Positions 34,724-44,138 of a stretch of 64,000 nucleotides of DNA are shown piece by piece. The stretch covers positions 167,127 through 231,126 of the forward strand of contig CAJSZV010000001.1 of the NCBI GenBank assembly GCA_910574345.1, read 5' to 3'. The first letter of the stretch is position 1; each line of letters opens with the position of its first letter. The notes under the pieces are model-generated. The model saw only the letters and a list, made by a program, of their open reading frames with translations. It ran no database searches and was not told where the DNA came from. The DNA is from Clostridiaceae bacterium. Its GTDB lineage: Bacteria; Bacillota; Clostridia; Lachnospirales; Lachnospiraceae. Both the position numbers and the translations under genes were made by a program.

Positions 34724-36643
34724 ATGGCAAAGGCACAATATAATGCAGACAGCATCACCGTTCTGGAGGGGCTGGAGGCTGTCAGGAAAAGGCCGGGCAT
34801 GTACATAGGAGGAGTGGGAACCAAGGGACTGAATCATCTGATCTATGAGGTTCTTGACAATTCCGTGGATGAACATCTGGCAGGATACTGCAGCCGGATC
34901 TGGGTCACTTTGGAGGCTGACGGCTCCTGTACCGTAAAAGATAACGGGCGGGGAATTCCCGTGGAGATGCATAAAAAAGGCGTGTCCGCAGAGCGGGTGG
35001 TACTCTCAACCCTCCATGCAGGCGGCAAATTCGACAACGAAGCATATAAGACAAGCGGTGGTCTCCACGGGGTAGGTTCCTCTGTGGTCAACGCCCTGTC
35101 AGAGCATATGGACATAAAAATCTACAAGAACGGCTATATTCACTATGATGCCTACAAGAGAGGAATACCCACAGTGGAGCTCATAGACGGTCTGCTTCCG
35201 ACTAAGGGGAAGACTAAAGAGACAGGAACAGAGATTAATTTTCTTCCCGACGGCGAGATATTTGAGAGAACCCGTTTTAAGGCGGACTGGCTGAAAAGCC
35301 GGATACATGAGACTGCCTACTTAAATCCCGGCCTTACCATTACCTATGCCAACAAGCGGAAAGGGGAGGAGGAGACTCTGGTTTACTCCGAACCTGAGGG
35401 AATCGTGGCTTATGTGAAGGAGGTCAACGCGGGAAAGACGCCTATCCATGACCCGGTGTACTATAAAGGGACAGTGGACAATATTGAAGTGGAAGTGGCC
35501 TTTCAGTTTGTAGATGCATTTGAGGAAAATATCTCCGGTTTCTGCAACAATATCTTTACCCAGGAGGGCGGCACCCACCTGGTGGGATTCAAGACCAAGT
35601 TTACCATGCTGATCAACGGTTATGCCAGGGAGCTTGGCATATTAAAGGAAAAAGATTCCAACTTTACAGGAGCCGATACCAGAAACGGAATGACAGCCAT
35701 TGTTGCAATCAAGCACCCTGACCCTATTTTTGAGGGCCAGACCAAGACAAAGATGGCAAGCGCCGACGCCACCAAGGCGGTATTTACCATAACAGGAGAC
35801 GAACTGCAGAGATTCTTTGACCGGAATTTAGAGACCTTAAAGGGAGTCATCGCCTGCGCCGAGAAATCGGCCAAGATCCGCAAGGCGGAAGAAAAGGCCA
35901 GAACTAACATGCTGACCAAGTCAAAGTTCTCCTTTGACAGCAACGGCAAGCTTGCCAACTGCGAAAGCCGGGAGCCGGAGAAGTGCGAGATCTTTATTGT
36001 GGAGGGGGATTCCGCCGGCGGTTCCGCCAAGACAGCCAGAAACAGAATGTATCAGGCCATTCTTCCCATTCGGGGAAAGATTCTCAATGTGGAGAAGGCT
36101 TCCATGGACAAGGTCCTGGCCAACGCGGAGATCAAGACTATGATCAATGCCTTCGGCTGTGGATTTTCGGAAGGGTACGGCAATGATTTTGATATCAGCA
36201 AGCTGCGCTATCACAAGATTATTCTCATGACCGATGCGGATGTGGACGGAAGCCATATTGACACCCTGCTTTTGACATTTCTCTACCGGTTTATGCCGGA
36301 ACTGATCTATAACGGCCATGTGTACATTGCCATGCCGCCTCTTTTCAAGGTAATTCCCAAACGGGGGGAAGAACAGTATCTGTATGACGAGAAGGAACTG
36401 GAGCGCTACCGGAAGACCCACACCGGGGAATTTACCCTGCAGCGGTATAAGGGCCTGGGAGAGATGGATGCCGGGCAGCTGTGGGAGACTACCCTGGACC
36501 CGGAGAACCGGGTGTTAAAGCGGGTGGAGATCGAGGATGCCCGCATGGCGTCAGAGATTACGGAAATGCTCATGGGAAGCGATGTGCCTCCCAGACGTCA
36601 GTTTATCTATGACCACGCAGACGAGGCGGAGATTGACGCTTAG
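34724..36643 (+). CDS. parE: DNA topoisomerase IV subunit B (ParE; type IIA topoisomerase B subunit)
   Basis: 639 residues. GHKL ATPase motifs include EVLDNSVDE, KDNGRGIPV and GGLHGVGSSVVNALS; the TOPRIM domain has EGDSAGG, PIRGKILNVEKA and MTDADVDGSHI; the C terminus has RYKGLGEMDAGQLWETTLDPE. It provides ATPase and metal-binding function for strand passage. It is called ParE, not GyrB, because the paired A subunit lacks a clear GyrA box and because no replication-origin genes are nearby; gyrase is the alternative. The start follows GGAGG; longer in-frame readings cross the promoter and leader. Confidence 0.82.
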   Translation: MAKAQYNADSITVLEGLEAVRKRPGMYIGGVGTKGLNHLIYEVLDNSVDEHLAGYCSRIWVTLEADGSCTVKDNGRGIPVEMHKKGVSAERVVLSTLHAGGKFDNEAYKTSGGLHGVGSSVVNALSEHMDIKIYKNGYIHYDAYKRGIPTVELIDGLLPTKGKTKETGTEINFLPDGEIFERTRFKADWLKSRIHETAYLNPGLTITYANKRKGEEETLVYSEPEGIVAYVKEVNAGKTPIHDPVYYKGTVDNIEVEVAFQFVDAFEENISGFCNNIFTQEGGTHLVGFKTKFTMLINGYARELGILKEKDSNFTGADTRNGMTAIVAIKHPDPIFEGQTKTKMASADATKAVFTITGDELQRFFDRNLETLKGVIACAEKSAKIRKAEEKARTNMLTKSKFSFDSNGKLANCESREPEKCEIFIVEGDSAGGSAKTARNRMYQAILPIRGKILNVEKASMDKVLANAEIKTMINAFGCGFSEGYGNDFDISKLRYHKIILMTDADVDGSHIDTLLLTFLYRFMPELIYNGHVYIAMPPLFKVIPKRGEEQYLYDEKELERYRKTHTGEFTLQRYKGLGEMDAGQLWETTLDPENRVLKRVEIEDARMASEITEMLMGSDVPPRRQFIYDHADEAEIDA

Positions 36644-36810
36644 GAGGAAGGCAAAATGCGCAGCATTTTTTAGGATGCCTTCCGACGACATGCCGCTGAG
36701 CCGGAGGCGAGGGGGCGCTACAGACGCATGGGAGGAAGGCAAAATGCGCAGCATTTTTTAGGATGCCTTCCGACGACATGCCGCTGAGCTGGAGGCGAGG
36801 GGGCGCTACA
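36643..36810. repeat. 80-bp direct repeat, two copies, between parE and parC
   Basis: Copies at 36643-36722 and 36731-36810 differ at one visible base and are separated by 8 bases. Each contains GGAAGGCA...TGCCTTCC enclosing AAATGC-GCA-GCATTT and a T-run, that is a hairpin resembling a weak terminator, then a GC-rich tail ending GGGGGCGCTACA. The parE stop is at the first base, and the parC ribosome site follows the second copy. Confidence 0.92.
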
Positions 36811-36828
36811 ATTCAGTAGGAGGAAATA

Positions 36829-39063
36829 ATGGCGGAGAAGATTATAACAACCGAATATTCGGAGGAAATGCAGAGGAGCTATGTGAATTATTCCATGAGC
36901 GTTATCACGGCAAGAGCCATTCCCGATGCCAGGGACGGCTTAAAGCCGGTGCAGCGCCGGGTTCTCTATGATATGAGCGAACTCAGGCTGAATCATGACA
37001 AACCCCACAGAAAATCAGCCCGTATCGTAGGAGATACCATGGGTAAATATCATCCCCACGGCGATTCCTCCATCTATGAGACTCTGGTAGTGCTGAGTCA
37101 GGATTTTAAGAAAGGCATGGCCCTGGTGGACGGCCACGGCAACTTCGGTTCCATAGAGGGGGACGGAGCCGCGGCTATGCGCTACACGGAAGCAAGGCTC
37201 CAGAAATTTGCGGAGGAAGTGTATTTAAAAGATCTTGATAAGACTGTGGCTTTCGTGCCCAACTATGACGAGACAGAGAAGGAACCGGAGGTGCTTCCCG
37301 TAAGAGTGCCCAACCTTCTCATCAACGGGGCCGAGGGAATCGCCGTGGGTATGAGCACCAGCATTCCGCCCCACAACCTGGCGGAAGTCATCGATGCCGT
37401 GAAAGCCTATATAAAAAACCGGGACATTACTACAGAAGAACTGATGGGGGTTTTGCCGGGACCGGATTTTCCCACAGGAGGGATTATTGCCAATAAAAAG
37501 GAACTTCCGGGGATCTATGAGACCGGTTTTGGCAAAATCAAACTGCGGGGCCGGATGGAGATTGAACTTGGCAAACGCAGAAGCGACAAGGATAAGCTGG
37601 TGATCACAGAGATTCCCTATACCATGATCGGGGCGGGAATCAACAAGTTTCTTGTGGACGTGGCGGAGCTGGTGGAGTCAAAAAAGCTGACGGACGTGAC
37701 GGATATCTCCAATCAGTCGAACAAAGAGGGAATCCGCATTGTACTGGAACTGAAAAAAGACGCAGATGTAGAAAAGATTAAAAATATTTTATATAAGAAG
37801 ACAAAGCTGGAAGACACCTACGGCGTCAATATGCTGGCCATTGTGAAAGGGCGGCCGGAGACCTTGAGCCTGCGGGGAATCCTTAAGAACTACCTTGATT
37901 TTCAATATGAAAATAACCGCAAGAAGTACCAGGCCCTGTTGGACAAGGAGTTGGAGAAAAAGGAGATAAAAGAAGGACTCATAAAGGCCTGCGACGTCAT
38001 CGACCTGATCATCGCCATCCTGAGGGGGTCTAAGAATCTGAAAGACGCCAAGGCCTGCCTTATGAGAGGTGACACGTCCAATATCCGGTTTAAGAATCCG
38101 GAATTTGAAAAAGACGCCAGGGAACTTGCTTTTACGGAGAAACAGGCTTCTGCCATTCTGGAGATGCGGCTTTACAAACTCATTGGCCTGGAGATCCTTG
38201 CGCTTCAGAAGGAATACAAGGAGACCTTAAAGAAAATCAAAGAGTACACCAAGATCCTGAAAAACAAAGAGACCATGGATCAGGTGATCATAGATGATCT
38301 GGACAGGATCAAGGAAGAATTTGCCTTGGTCCGCAGAACCGACATTGAGGACGGCAAGGAAGCGGTGTATGAGGAGGCGCCTCTGGAAGTCCAGGAGGTT
38401 GTCTTTGTTATGGACCGGTTCGGGTACTGCAAACTTCTTGACAGGACGGTCTATGAGCGGAACCAGGAGACTGTGACAGGAGAGTACCCTTATGTGGTCC
38501 GATGCATGAACACGGATAAAATCTGTATTTTTACGGATACTGGGAATATGCATCAGATCAAGGTGAAGGATATTCCTCTGAACAAACTCCGGGAAAAGGG
38601 TGTTCCCATAGACAACTTAAGCAAATACGACGGCGCCAAGGAGGAGATTCTGCTTCTGGCAAGTCTGGAACAGGTCATGGGGCACAGGCTGGCTTTCGCC
38701 ACGAAAATGGCTCTTATCAAGCTGACGCCGGGGACGGAATTCGTTACCAACAACAGGACCGTGGCAGCTACGAAGCTTCAGGAAGGAGACTGTCTGGTGA
38801 GCGTGCTCCTGGTAAATGAGGAGACAGAGACAGCGATTCAGACAAAAAACGGGTATTTCCTAAGGTTTTCTTTGGAGGAAATCCCGGAGCAGAAGAAGAA
38901 TTCCAGGGGTGTCCGTGGCATTAAGTTAGAAAAAGATGATGAATTGGAATCTTTGTATTTAATTGGAAACAATCCTGTGATACAATATAAGAACAAAGAG
39001 GTTCACTTAAACCGCTTAAAGACAGGGAAAAGAGACGGAAAAGGGAGCAAGGTTCGGATGTAA
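36829..39063 (+). CDS. parC: DNA topoisomerase IV subunit A (ParC; type IIA topoisomerase A subunit)
   Basis: 744 residues, shorter than typical GyrA (800-880). The breakage-reunion domain shows [21 protein letters not shown], the quinolone-region segment [13 protein letters not shown] and the catalytic tyrosine in [12 protein letters not shown] coiled coil and a C-terminal beta-pinwheel follow. The pinwheel lacks the QRRGGKG GyrA box in the first blade, although a later blade has RGVRGIKL, favouring ParC (decatenation) over gyrase. AGGAGG precedes the ATG. deoD follows 33 bases downstream. Confidence 0.82.
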   Translation: MAEKIITTEYSEEMQRSYVNYSMSVITARAIPDARDGLKPVQRRVLYDMSELRLNHDKPHRKSARIVGDTMGKYHPHGDSSIYETLVVLSQDFKKGMALVDGHGNFGSIEGDGAAAMRYTEARLQKFAEEVYLKDLDKTVAFVPNYDETEKEPEVLPVRVPNLLINGAEGIAVGMSTSIPPHNLAEVIDAVKAYIKNRDITTEELMGVLPGPDFPTGGIIANKKELPGIYETGFGKIKLRGRMEIELGKRRSDKDKLVITEIPYTMIGAGINKFLVDVAELVESKKLTDVTDISNQSNKEGIRIVLELKKDADVEKIKNILYKKTKLEDTYGVNMLAIVKGRPETLSLRGILKNYLDFQYENNRKKYQALLDKELEKKEIKEGLIKACDVIDLIIAILRGSKNLKDAKACLMRGDTSNIRFKNPEFEKDARELAFTEKQASAILEMRLYKLIGLEILALQKEYKETLKKIKEYTKILKNKETMDQVIIDDLDRIKEEFALVRRTDIEDGKEAVYEEAPLEVQEVVFVMDRFGYCKLLDRTVYERNQETVTGEYPYVVRCMNTDKICIFTDTGNMHQIKVKDIPLNKLREKGVPIDNLSKYDGAKEEILLLASLEQVMGHRLAFATKMALIKLTPGTEFVTNNRTVAATKLQEGDCLVSVLLVNEETETAIQTKNGYFLRFSLEEIPEQKKNSRGVRGIKLEKDDELESLYLIGNNPVIQYKNKEVHLNRLKTGKRDGKGSKVRM

Positions 39064-39096
39064 CTCTTTATTAAACAAAAGAAAAGGAGAGATGAG

Positions 39097-39816
39097 ATGG
39101 CTGAGAATATGATTCCGACTCCCCATATCGGAGCAGGGGCAGGCGAGATCGCCGAGACAGTTCTTCTGCCGGGAGATCCCTTAAGGGCAAAGTATATTGC
39201 GGATCATTTCCTGACAGATGCAAGGCAGTTTAACAGTACCAGGAATATGCTGGGGTTTACAGGGAAGTATAAAGGAAAAACCGTATCGGTTATGGGGACA
39301 GGTATGGGATGCCCTTCCATAGGAATTTATTCCTATGAGCTGATCCATTTTTACGGATGCAGGAATTTGATCCGCGTGGGGACAGCAGGAGCCTTGAGAC
39401 CGGAAGTGAAAGTCAGGGATCTGGTTTTCGGCATGGGAGCCTGCACCACATCCAACTATGTGCGGCAGTTTCGCCTGCCGGGGGATTATTCCTGTATCTG
39501 CAGCTATGAACTTCTGGCAAAAGCCGTGAAAGGAGCCGAGGAGAGAGGACTTTCCTATCATGTAGGCAACATCTTAAGTTCCGATATGTTCTATAATCCC
39601 GATCTTCCTAATGCGGGAACCGGCTGGGACAGGATGGGAGTGCTGGCAGTCGAGATGGAGGCGGCGGCTCTTTACAGCAACGCGGCTTACGCCGGGGCCA
39701 ATGCATTGTGCATTTTGACAGTTTCCGACTCCATAGTCACAGGTGAGGCGACAACTGCTGAGGAGAGACAGAATACATTTACGGGCATGATGGAGATTGC
39801 TCTGGAACTGGCATAA
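39097..39816 (+). CDS. deoD: Purine nucleoside phosphorylase, DeoD type
   Basis: 239 residues, the normal length. Landmarks are PTPHIGAGAGEIAETVLLPGDPLRAKYIAD, MGTGMGCPSIGIYSYEL, the phosphate-binding RVGTAGALR and the EMEAAALYSNAA / LTVSDSIVTGE nucleoside-binding segments. It splits purine (deoxy)nucleosides with phosphate for salvage. Start follows AAAAGGAGAG. It probably belongs to the parE-parC-deoD-tatD transcript, since no terminator separates them. Confidence 0.95.
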   Translation: MAENMIPTPHIGAGAGEIAETVLLPGDPLRAKYIADHFLTDARQFNSTRNMLGFTGKYKGKTVSVMGTGMGCPSIGIYSYELIHFYGCRNLIRVGTAGALRPEVKVRDLVFGMGACTTSNYVRQFRLPGDYSCICSYELLAKAVKGAEERGLSYHVGNILSSDMFYNPDLPNAGTGWDRMGVLAVEMEAAALYSNAAYAGANALCILTVSDSIVTGEATTAEERQNTFTGMMEIALELA

Positions 39817-39899
39817 GTTTGCCTGATGGAGACTGACGTACAAAGGCCGTTATGGGGACGGCGGCGGGTTTATAACTATTTGAGTAAGGACGGAAGAAC

Positions 39900-40673
39900 A
39901 TGGTAGGGATAATAGATAGTCATGCCCATCTGTGTGGGAGGGAATTGTATCCAAAACTTAAAAAGATTGCCAAAGAGGCTAAGGATACAGGTATCAGGAA
40001 GATTATGATTGTCTGCGGCAGCGTGGAGGAGGCAAGGAGGGCAGTGGCTGCTGCCTGTGAAGATTCCATGTTTGATGTGGCGGCTGGATTTCATCCCAAC
40101 GATGCCCTGAGCGTGTCAAGAAAAGACTGGGATGAACTGTGTGAGCTTCTTCTGAATCCCCATGTGAAAGCCATTGGGGAGATCGGCATGGATTATTTTT
40201 CTTATGAGACTGTGGTTCCAAAAGTACTGCAGAAAGAGCTTTTTATCCGGCAGATGGAACTGGCCAATGAGTTTGGCAAACCGGCCATAATCCATATGCG
40301 CATGGCGGCGGAGGATACCAGGCGGTATATTAAAGGACATCTGAGAGTGCCGGGAATCATGCATGGTTACAGCGGCGGCTATAAGTATATGAAAGACTTC
40401 CTGGATATAGGCATGTATCTTTCTCTTTCCGGCAATATTACTTTTGAGGCGGGAGACGAGAATACCAGGAGGGCAGTGGAGGAGATCCCATTGGACAGGC
40501 TTCTTGTGGAATCCAATGCTCCTTTCCATACTCCGGTTCCGGCAGCAGGAGGCTTAAACGAACCGAAGAATATTACCTATGTGACAGACTGGATCTGCCG
40601 CATCCGGGGAATGGAGCAGGAGGAACTGCTTTTGGCTGTGAAAGAGAATTACGACAGGATATTTGGAAGATGA
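39900..40673 (+). CDS. TatD-family hydrolase with Asp-to-Asn change at the last metal motif
   Basis: 257 residues. The TatD barrel motifs are DSHAHL, GEIGMDYF, IIHMRMAAEDT, MHGYSGG and LLVESNAPFHTP. In TatD DNases the last is usually E-[ST]-D-[AS]-P; here the aspartate is asparagine (ESNAP), and the HCFSG motif is HGYSG. It may be a diverged hydrolase or reduced in activity. An intrinsic terminator follows the gene. Confidence 0.85.
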   Translation: MVGIIDSHAHLCGRELYPKLKKIAKEAKDTGIRKIMIVCGSVEEARRAVAAACEDSMFDVAAGFHPNDALSVSRKDWDELCELLLNPHVKAIGEIGMDYFSYETVVPKVLQKELFIRQMELANEFGKPAIIHMRMAAEDTRRYIKGHLRVPGIMHGYSGGYKYMKDFLDIGMYLSLSGNITFEAGDENTRRAVEEIPLDRLLVESNAPFHTPVPAAGGLNEPKNITYVTDWICRIRGMEQEELLLAVKENYDRIFGR

Positions 40674-40677
40674 GTTA

Positions 40678-40717
40678 TCCCTTGTTTCTCCGGGTACGGG
40701 AGGAACAAGGGGTTTTT
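40678..40717 (+). terminator. Terminator after the TatD-family gene
   Basis: TCCCTTGTTTCTCC (from 40678) pairs with GGAGGAACAAGGG (ending 40712 region) with one mismatch, then five T at 40713-40717. Confidence 0.8.
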
Positions 40718-40882
40718 GTTTGTGAAAAGAGTATAAAATAAGAAATGATTCACAAAAAGTATGCATGAGAAATACAAATGTATTTTTCTTGCGGAAAAAC
40801 AGTTGATTTTTTTGTGATTTTGGTATAGGATATACAGGAATCATTTTGCAGGAGATATTACCTGAGACGAGGAGAAAAGGAT

Positions 40883-41968
40883 ATGGAAAGAAAGTTAAAA
40901 GTAGGTATTCTGGGCGCAACGGGCATGGTTGGACAGAGGTTTATCGCCCTTTTGGAGAATCATCCGTGGTATGAGGTGGTTACAGTGGCGGCAAGCCCGC
41001 GCTCCGCCGGCAAGACGTACGAGGAGGCAGTAGGCGGCAGATGGAAGATGTCCACCCCTATGCCGGAGGCAGTGAAGAACTTGGTTGTGATGAATGTCAA
41101 TGAGGTGGAGAAAGTGGCCTTGGGCGTGGACTTTGTGTTCAGCGCCGTGGATATGAGCAAGGATGAAATCAAGGCCATCGAGGAAGCTTACGCCAGGACG
41201 GAAACACCTGTAGTCTCCAACAACAGCGCCCACAGATGGACTCATGACGTGCCCATGGTGGTGCCGGAGATTAATCCGGATCACTTTAAAGTCATTGAAT
41301 TCCAGAAGAAGCGTCTGGGAACGAAAAAAGGATTTATCGCCGTAAAGCCCAACTGTTCCATCCAGAGTTATGCCCCGGTTCTCACGGCGTGGAAAGAATT
41401 CGAGCCCTACGAGGTGGTGGCAACCACTTATCAGGCCATCTCAGGAGCGGGAAAGACATTTAAGGACTGGCCGGAGATGGTGGAGAATATCATTCCCTAC
41501 ATCGGCGGCGAGGAAGAGAAGAGTGAGCAGGAGCCCCTGCGCCTGTGGGGACAGATCAAAGACGGTGTGATCGTGAAGGCCGAGGAGCCGGTGATTACCT
41601 GCCAGTGCATCCGTGTGCCGGTGCTCAACGGCCATACGGCGGCTGTGTTTGTGAAGTTCAGAAAGAAACCTTCCAGGGAGCAGCTCATTGAGAAGATGGT
41701 TTCCTTTAAGGGACTTCCCCAGGAACTGAATCTTCCCAGCGCTCCGAAGCAGTTTATCCAATATCTTGAGGAGGATAACCGCCCTCAGGTTACCATGGAT
41801 GTGGATTATGAGAAGGGCATGGGAATCTCCGTGGGACGCCTGAGAGAAGACAGCGTGTATGACTATAAATTTGTGGGCCTTTCTCACAATACGGTCCGCG
41901 GCGCAGCAGGCGGTGCTGTGCTGTGCGCGGAACTTCTGACGGCGCAAGGGTATATTGAAGCCAAGTGA
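40883..41968 (+). CDS. asd: Aspartate-semialdehyde dehydrogenase, archaeal/fungal type
   Basis: 361 residues. NADP Rossmann motif GILGATGMVGQRFI at the N terminus; catalytic cysteine in KPNCSIQSY; the ISGAGKTFKDW and RVPVLNGHTAAV segments match the long archaeal-type Asd. It reduces aspartyl phosphate to the semialdehyde for lysine, threonine and methionine synthesis. The ATG has GAGGAGAAAAGG upstream. A weak promoter (TTGATT at 40803 and TAGGAT at 40826) is possible. It is the last core-metabolism gene before the accessory region. Confidence 0.95.
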   Translation: MERKLKVGILGATGMVGQRFIALLENHPWYEVVTVAASPRSAGKTYEEAVGGRWKMSTPMPEAVKNLVVMNVNEVEKVALGVDFVFSAVDMSKDEIKAIEEAYARTETPVVSNNSAHRWTHDVPMVVPEINPDHFKVIEFQKKRLGTKKGFIAVKPNCSIQSYAPVLTAWKEFEPYEVVATTYQAISGAGKTFKDWPEMVENIIPYIGGEEEKSEQEPLRLWGQIKDGVIVKAEEPVITCQCIRVPVLNGHTAAVFVKFRKKPSREQLIEKMVSFKGLPQELNLPSAPKQFIQYLEEDNRPQVTMDVDYEKGMGISVGRLREDSVYDYKFVGLSHNTVRGAAGGAVLCAELLTAQGYIEAK

Positions 41969-42014
41969 TAGGAAAAGGGATGCGTAAAGCCGAAAGGGCT
42001 GCTGCATTGATTTA

Positions 42015-42077
42015 ATATGCTCCCTTCTAGGCAGACAAGTGAAATAACAAAAACTTGTCACTTAGGAGGGAGTATAT
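42015..42077. repeat. Imperfect inverted repeat at the edge of the accessory region
   Basis: ATATGCTCCCT...GACAAGT (42015-42040) pairs with ACTTGTC...AGGGAGTATAT (42053-42077). It ends at a GGAGGGAG site and a short ORF starting at 42081 (about 55 codons) whose first 13 codons seem to be the head of a truncated gene. The gap 41969-42818 also holds an ACACATTTAC/GTAAATGTGT pair (42391-42400, 42524-42533) but no intact gene. Confidence 0.55.
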
Positions 42078-42124
42078 TTTATGTCTGAAAAATCAAGATT
42101 GAGTTCCCAGATTGTCAGGGGTAA

Positions 42125-42355
42125 TCAATCCTTATTTGGCAGCACGGTTGGTATTTCCCTTGCAAGAATATTTCTTAAGCTTATTCTGCTTTCATTCTCC
42201 AGAAAAAATTTGTCTGGAAGATGTTTACGGGTAAATTCCATCAGCTGATCAAAACTCTCAATCAGATTTGTACTGATAATCTCCCGATTTTCGTATCGGT
42301 CTAGATTCAACCTGCGCACAAGTGCGTCTGTCTCATAGGAGGGGCAGACATTCAT
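42125..42355 (-). pseudogene. Fragment of a divergent-AAA (AAA_4/AlbA-type) ATP-binding protein
   Basis: 76 residues. The reading RRLNLDRYENREIISTNLIE and FDQLMEFTRKHLPDKFFLE resembles the middle-to-C-terminal part of Schlafen AlbA_2/AAA_4 proteins, which are normally several hundred residues. Both the DNA-binding start and the C-terminal domain are missing, and the frame ends abruptly after SLRNILAREI. It is a remnant, recognised from memory of the family and not from a search. Confidence 0.6.
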
Positions 42356-42608
42356 GACTTCCTAACAGAAGAATTGCGGCTAGTGTTACAACACATTTAC
42401 ATTTCGTCAAATGACTTGCCTGAATTTCCATCTGCCATGTTGTCGTCGGTCAACGATGCCACCGCATCACCTCCCTTCTCCGCCTTGCAGGCTGAAAATT
42501 CATTCTGCGTCATTTAACTGAAAGTAAATGTGTCAGAACACTGGATTGTATCCTCTTTCTTCAGTGACCATATCCGTTCCATATAGTCTGGCGCTCATTT
42601 GCTTAAAT

Positions 42609-42654
42609 ACAAAAAATCGTATCAAAAAGTGTACTTTTTGATACGATTTTTTGT
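42609..42654. terminator. Perfect 22-bp palindrome, probable bidirectional terminator
   Basis: The arms 42609-42630 and 42633-42654 are exact inverse copies around GT, with A-runs on the left and T-runs on the right (ATCGTATCAAAAAGT core). Such symmetry suits termination from both directions. A partial extra copy, TATCAAAAAGTACA, occurs at 42747-42760. Confidence 0.7.
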
Positions 42655-42818
42655 AGCACAAATTCTTAACTACTTTATCATAATATCGTCATAATTTCAA
42701 TAAACTTTAGGATTTTTCTTGTGGAATTTCACTCCAATTTCTCTGTTATCAAAAAGTACAGGATTTGAAATACTGCTTGAGGGAAATTGCCCGCAGCGAT
42801 GAGTAAAGAGGGGAATTC

Positions 42819-44138
42819 ATGTCCCAAAATAAGATTTGCAAGACCATCCATCAATACAATCAATATCCGGTTCCGGATACTGATATGCAGAAACTGCAGG
42901 AGATCGCAGAGGACTGCCGGACTGTGAGGAATTATGTATATGCCAGATACGGCGGAATCGGAAGCATGTCAAAGCTCTATCCAGGGTATACGGTTCAGAA
43001 TGAGATGACAGAAAGCGGCCTGCGGACGCGCCTGGGCCTGCCGTCGGTCTACTTTTATCTGGCCATATTCGATGCTCTCGGAGATATTAAAGCTCAGTGG
43101 AGCAGGACAAAGGCAAAGGTATTGGAGCTGGTCAATAAAAATGAAGGGTTTTCCCCTGAGGAAAAGCATTACTTAAGATTTCTCCTGAAAGTGAACAATG
43201 CATTTGAGGCCGCGGTAAATCAAAAACCGATGGTGCTCAGGAAGGATATTCAGAAAACCTATGATGAGCTGGCGGGAAAAACCGACACAGAAAAACTTTG
43301 CCGCTATCTGTGCAGGCAGGTAAGAAAATACCATGCGAAGCAGCATACAGATACGGCGGACGGGTTCAGCCTTTCCGAGAAGGCATACCGGTATGAAGAC
43401 CATGGCATCCATATCGCGATAAAGGAAAAACGAAAGCGCATCTTTATACCGCTGACTGACAATAACCAGTACAGAAGGCAGATCTACTTAAAGCTCCTGC
43501 CTGAGAAAAAGAGTATCCAGATAAAAGTGCCGGTAGATGTAAAAGCGCAGAGCCACGAGGATTACACAGGCCAGGCAGGCATAGCCATGGGGCTCCACAC
43601 CATGATAACAACAGACCAGGGCCATTGCTACGGAGAGGAATTAGGAGAGCTCCAGATGGAATACGCACAGTGGATGCGTGCCCAGACCGGAATCTATAAC
43701 AGGAACCGGGAAAACAATCCGGGACGGAAGAAATACAACGCCAAAAAGAGACGGATGCTGGAACAGCTGCACAGTTATATTAACCATGAACTGAACCGCT
43801 TTCTGGAGCAGGAAAAGCCTGGAACCGTCTATATGGTGCGTCTCCCGGCCCCCAGGCAGGGAGGGGTGAACCCTAAGATCAACCACACCATATCCATGTG
43901 GCAGAGAGGTTACATCAGGAAGCGCCTGAGACAGAAGTGTATGGAACAGTCAGTGGAGCTAGTGGAAGTGCTGGGGAAAGACATCAGCAATGTGTGCAGC
44001 AGCTGCGGCGCCATAGGAACAAAGACGGAAGGAATCTTCCGGTGCGGCACATGCGGATATGAGGCGGGAGAGAAGACCAACACAGCCCGGAATGTGAAAC
44101 TGAGGGGTCAGGGAGAGGGAAAGCTGGAGAGGCTTTAA
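42819..44138 (+). CDS. TnpB-family protein with apparently inactive RuvC site (TldR-like candidate)
   Basis: 439 residues with TnpB layout: N-terminal helical/wedge region, split RuvC fold and zinc ribbon with Cys393, Cys396, Cys409 and Cys412 (CSSC, CGTC). All three expected RuvC acids seem replaced: GIDLG-type motif reads GIAMG (Ala256), the E of motif II reads VYMVRL (Val340), and the D before NAARN reads KTNTARN (Lys419). No tnpA accompanies it, and about 430 bases of structured non-coding sequence follow. Nuclease-dead TnpB proteins are known as RNA-guided repressors (TldR). Whether this family works that way is inference. The start has AAAGAGGGG upstream. Confidence 0.8.
   Translation: MSQNKICKTIHQYNQYPVPDTDMQKLQEIAEDCRTVRNYVYARYGGIGSMSKLYPGYTVQNEMTESGLRTRLGLPSVYFYLAIFDALGDIKAQWSRTKAKVLELVNKNEGFSPEEKHYLRFLLKVNNAFEAAVNQKPMVLRKDIQKTYDELAGKTDTEKLCRYLCRQVRKYHAKQHTDTADGFSLSEKAYRYEDHGIHIAIKEKRKRIFIPLTDNNQYRRQIYLKLLPEKKSIQIKVPVDVKAQSHEDYTGQAGIAMGLHTMITTDQGHCYGEELGELQMEYAQWMRAQTGIYNRNRENNPGRKKYNAKKRRMLEQLHSYINHELNRFLEQEKPGTVYMVRLPAPRQGGVNPKINHTISMWQRGYIRKRLRQKCMEQSVELVEVLGKDISNVCSSCGAIGTKTEGIFRCGTCGYEAGEKTNTARNVKLRGQGEGKLERL

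Noticed and set aside
34724-39063. gyrB-gyrA assignment for the topoisomerase pair
   Set aside because: The A subunit is short and lacks the GyrA box, and no dnaA/dnaN/recF genes are near; parE-parC is preferred, though gyrase is not excluded.
42081-42251. Plus-strand ORF of about 55 codons after a good ribosome site
   Set aside because: After about 13 codons it runs antisense to the AAA_4 fragment, so it is probably a truncated gene head and not a functional protein.
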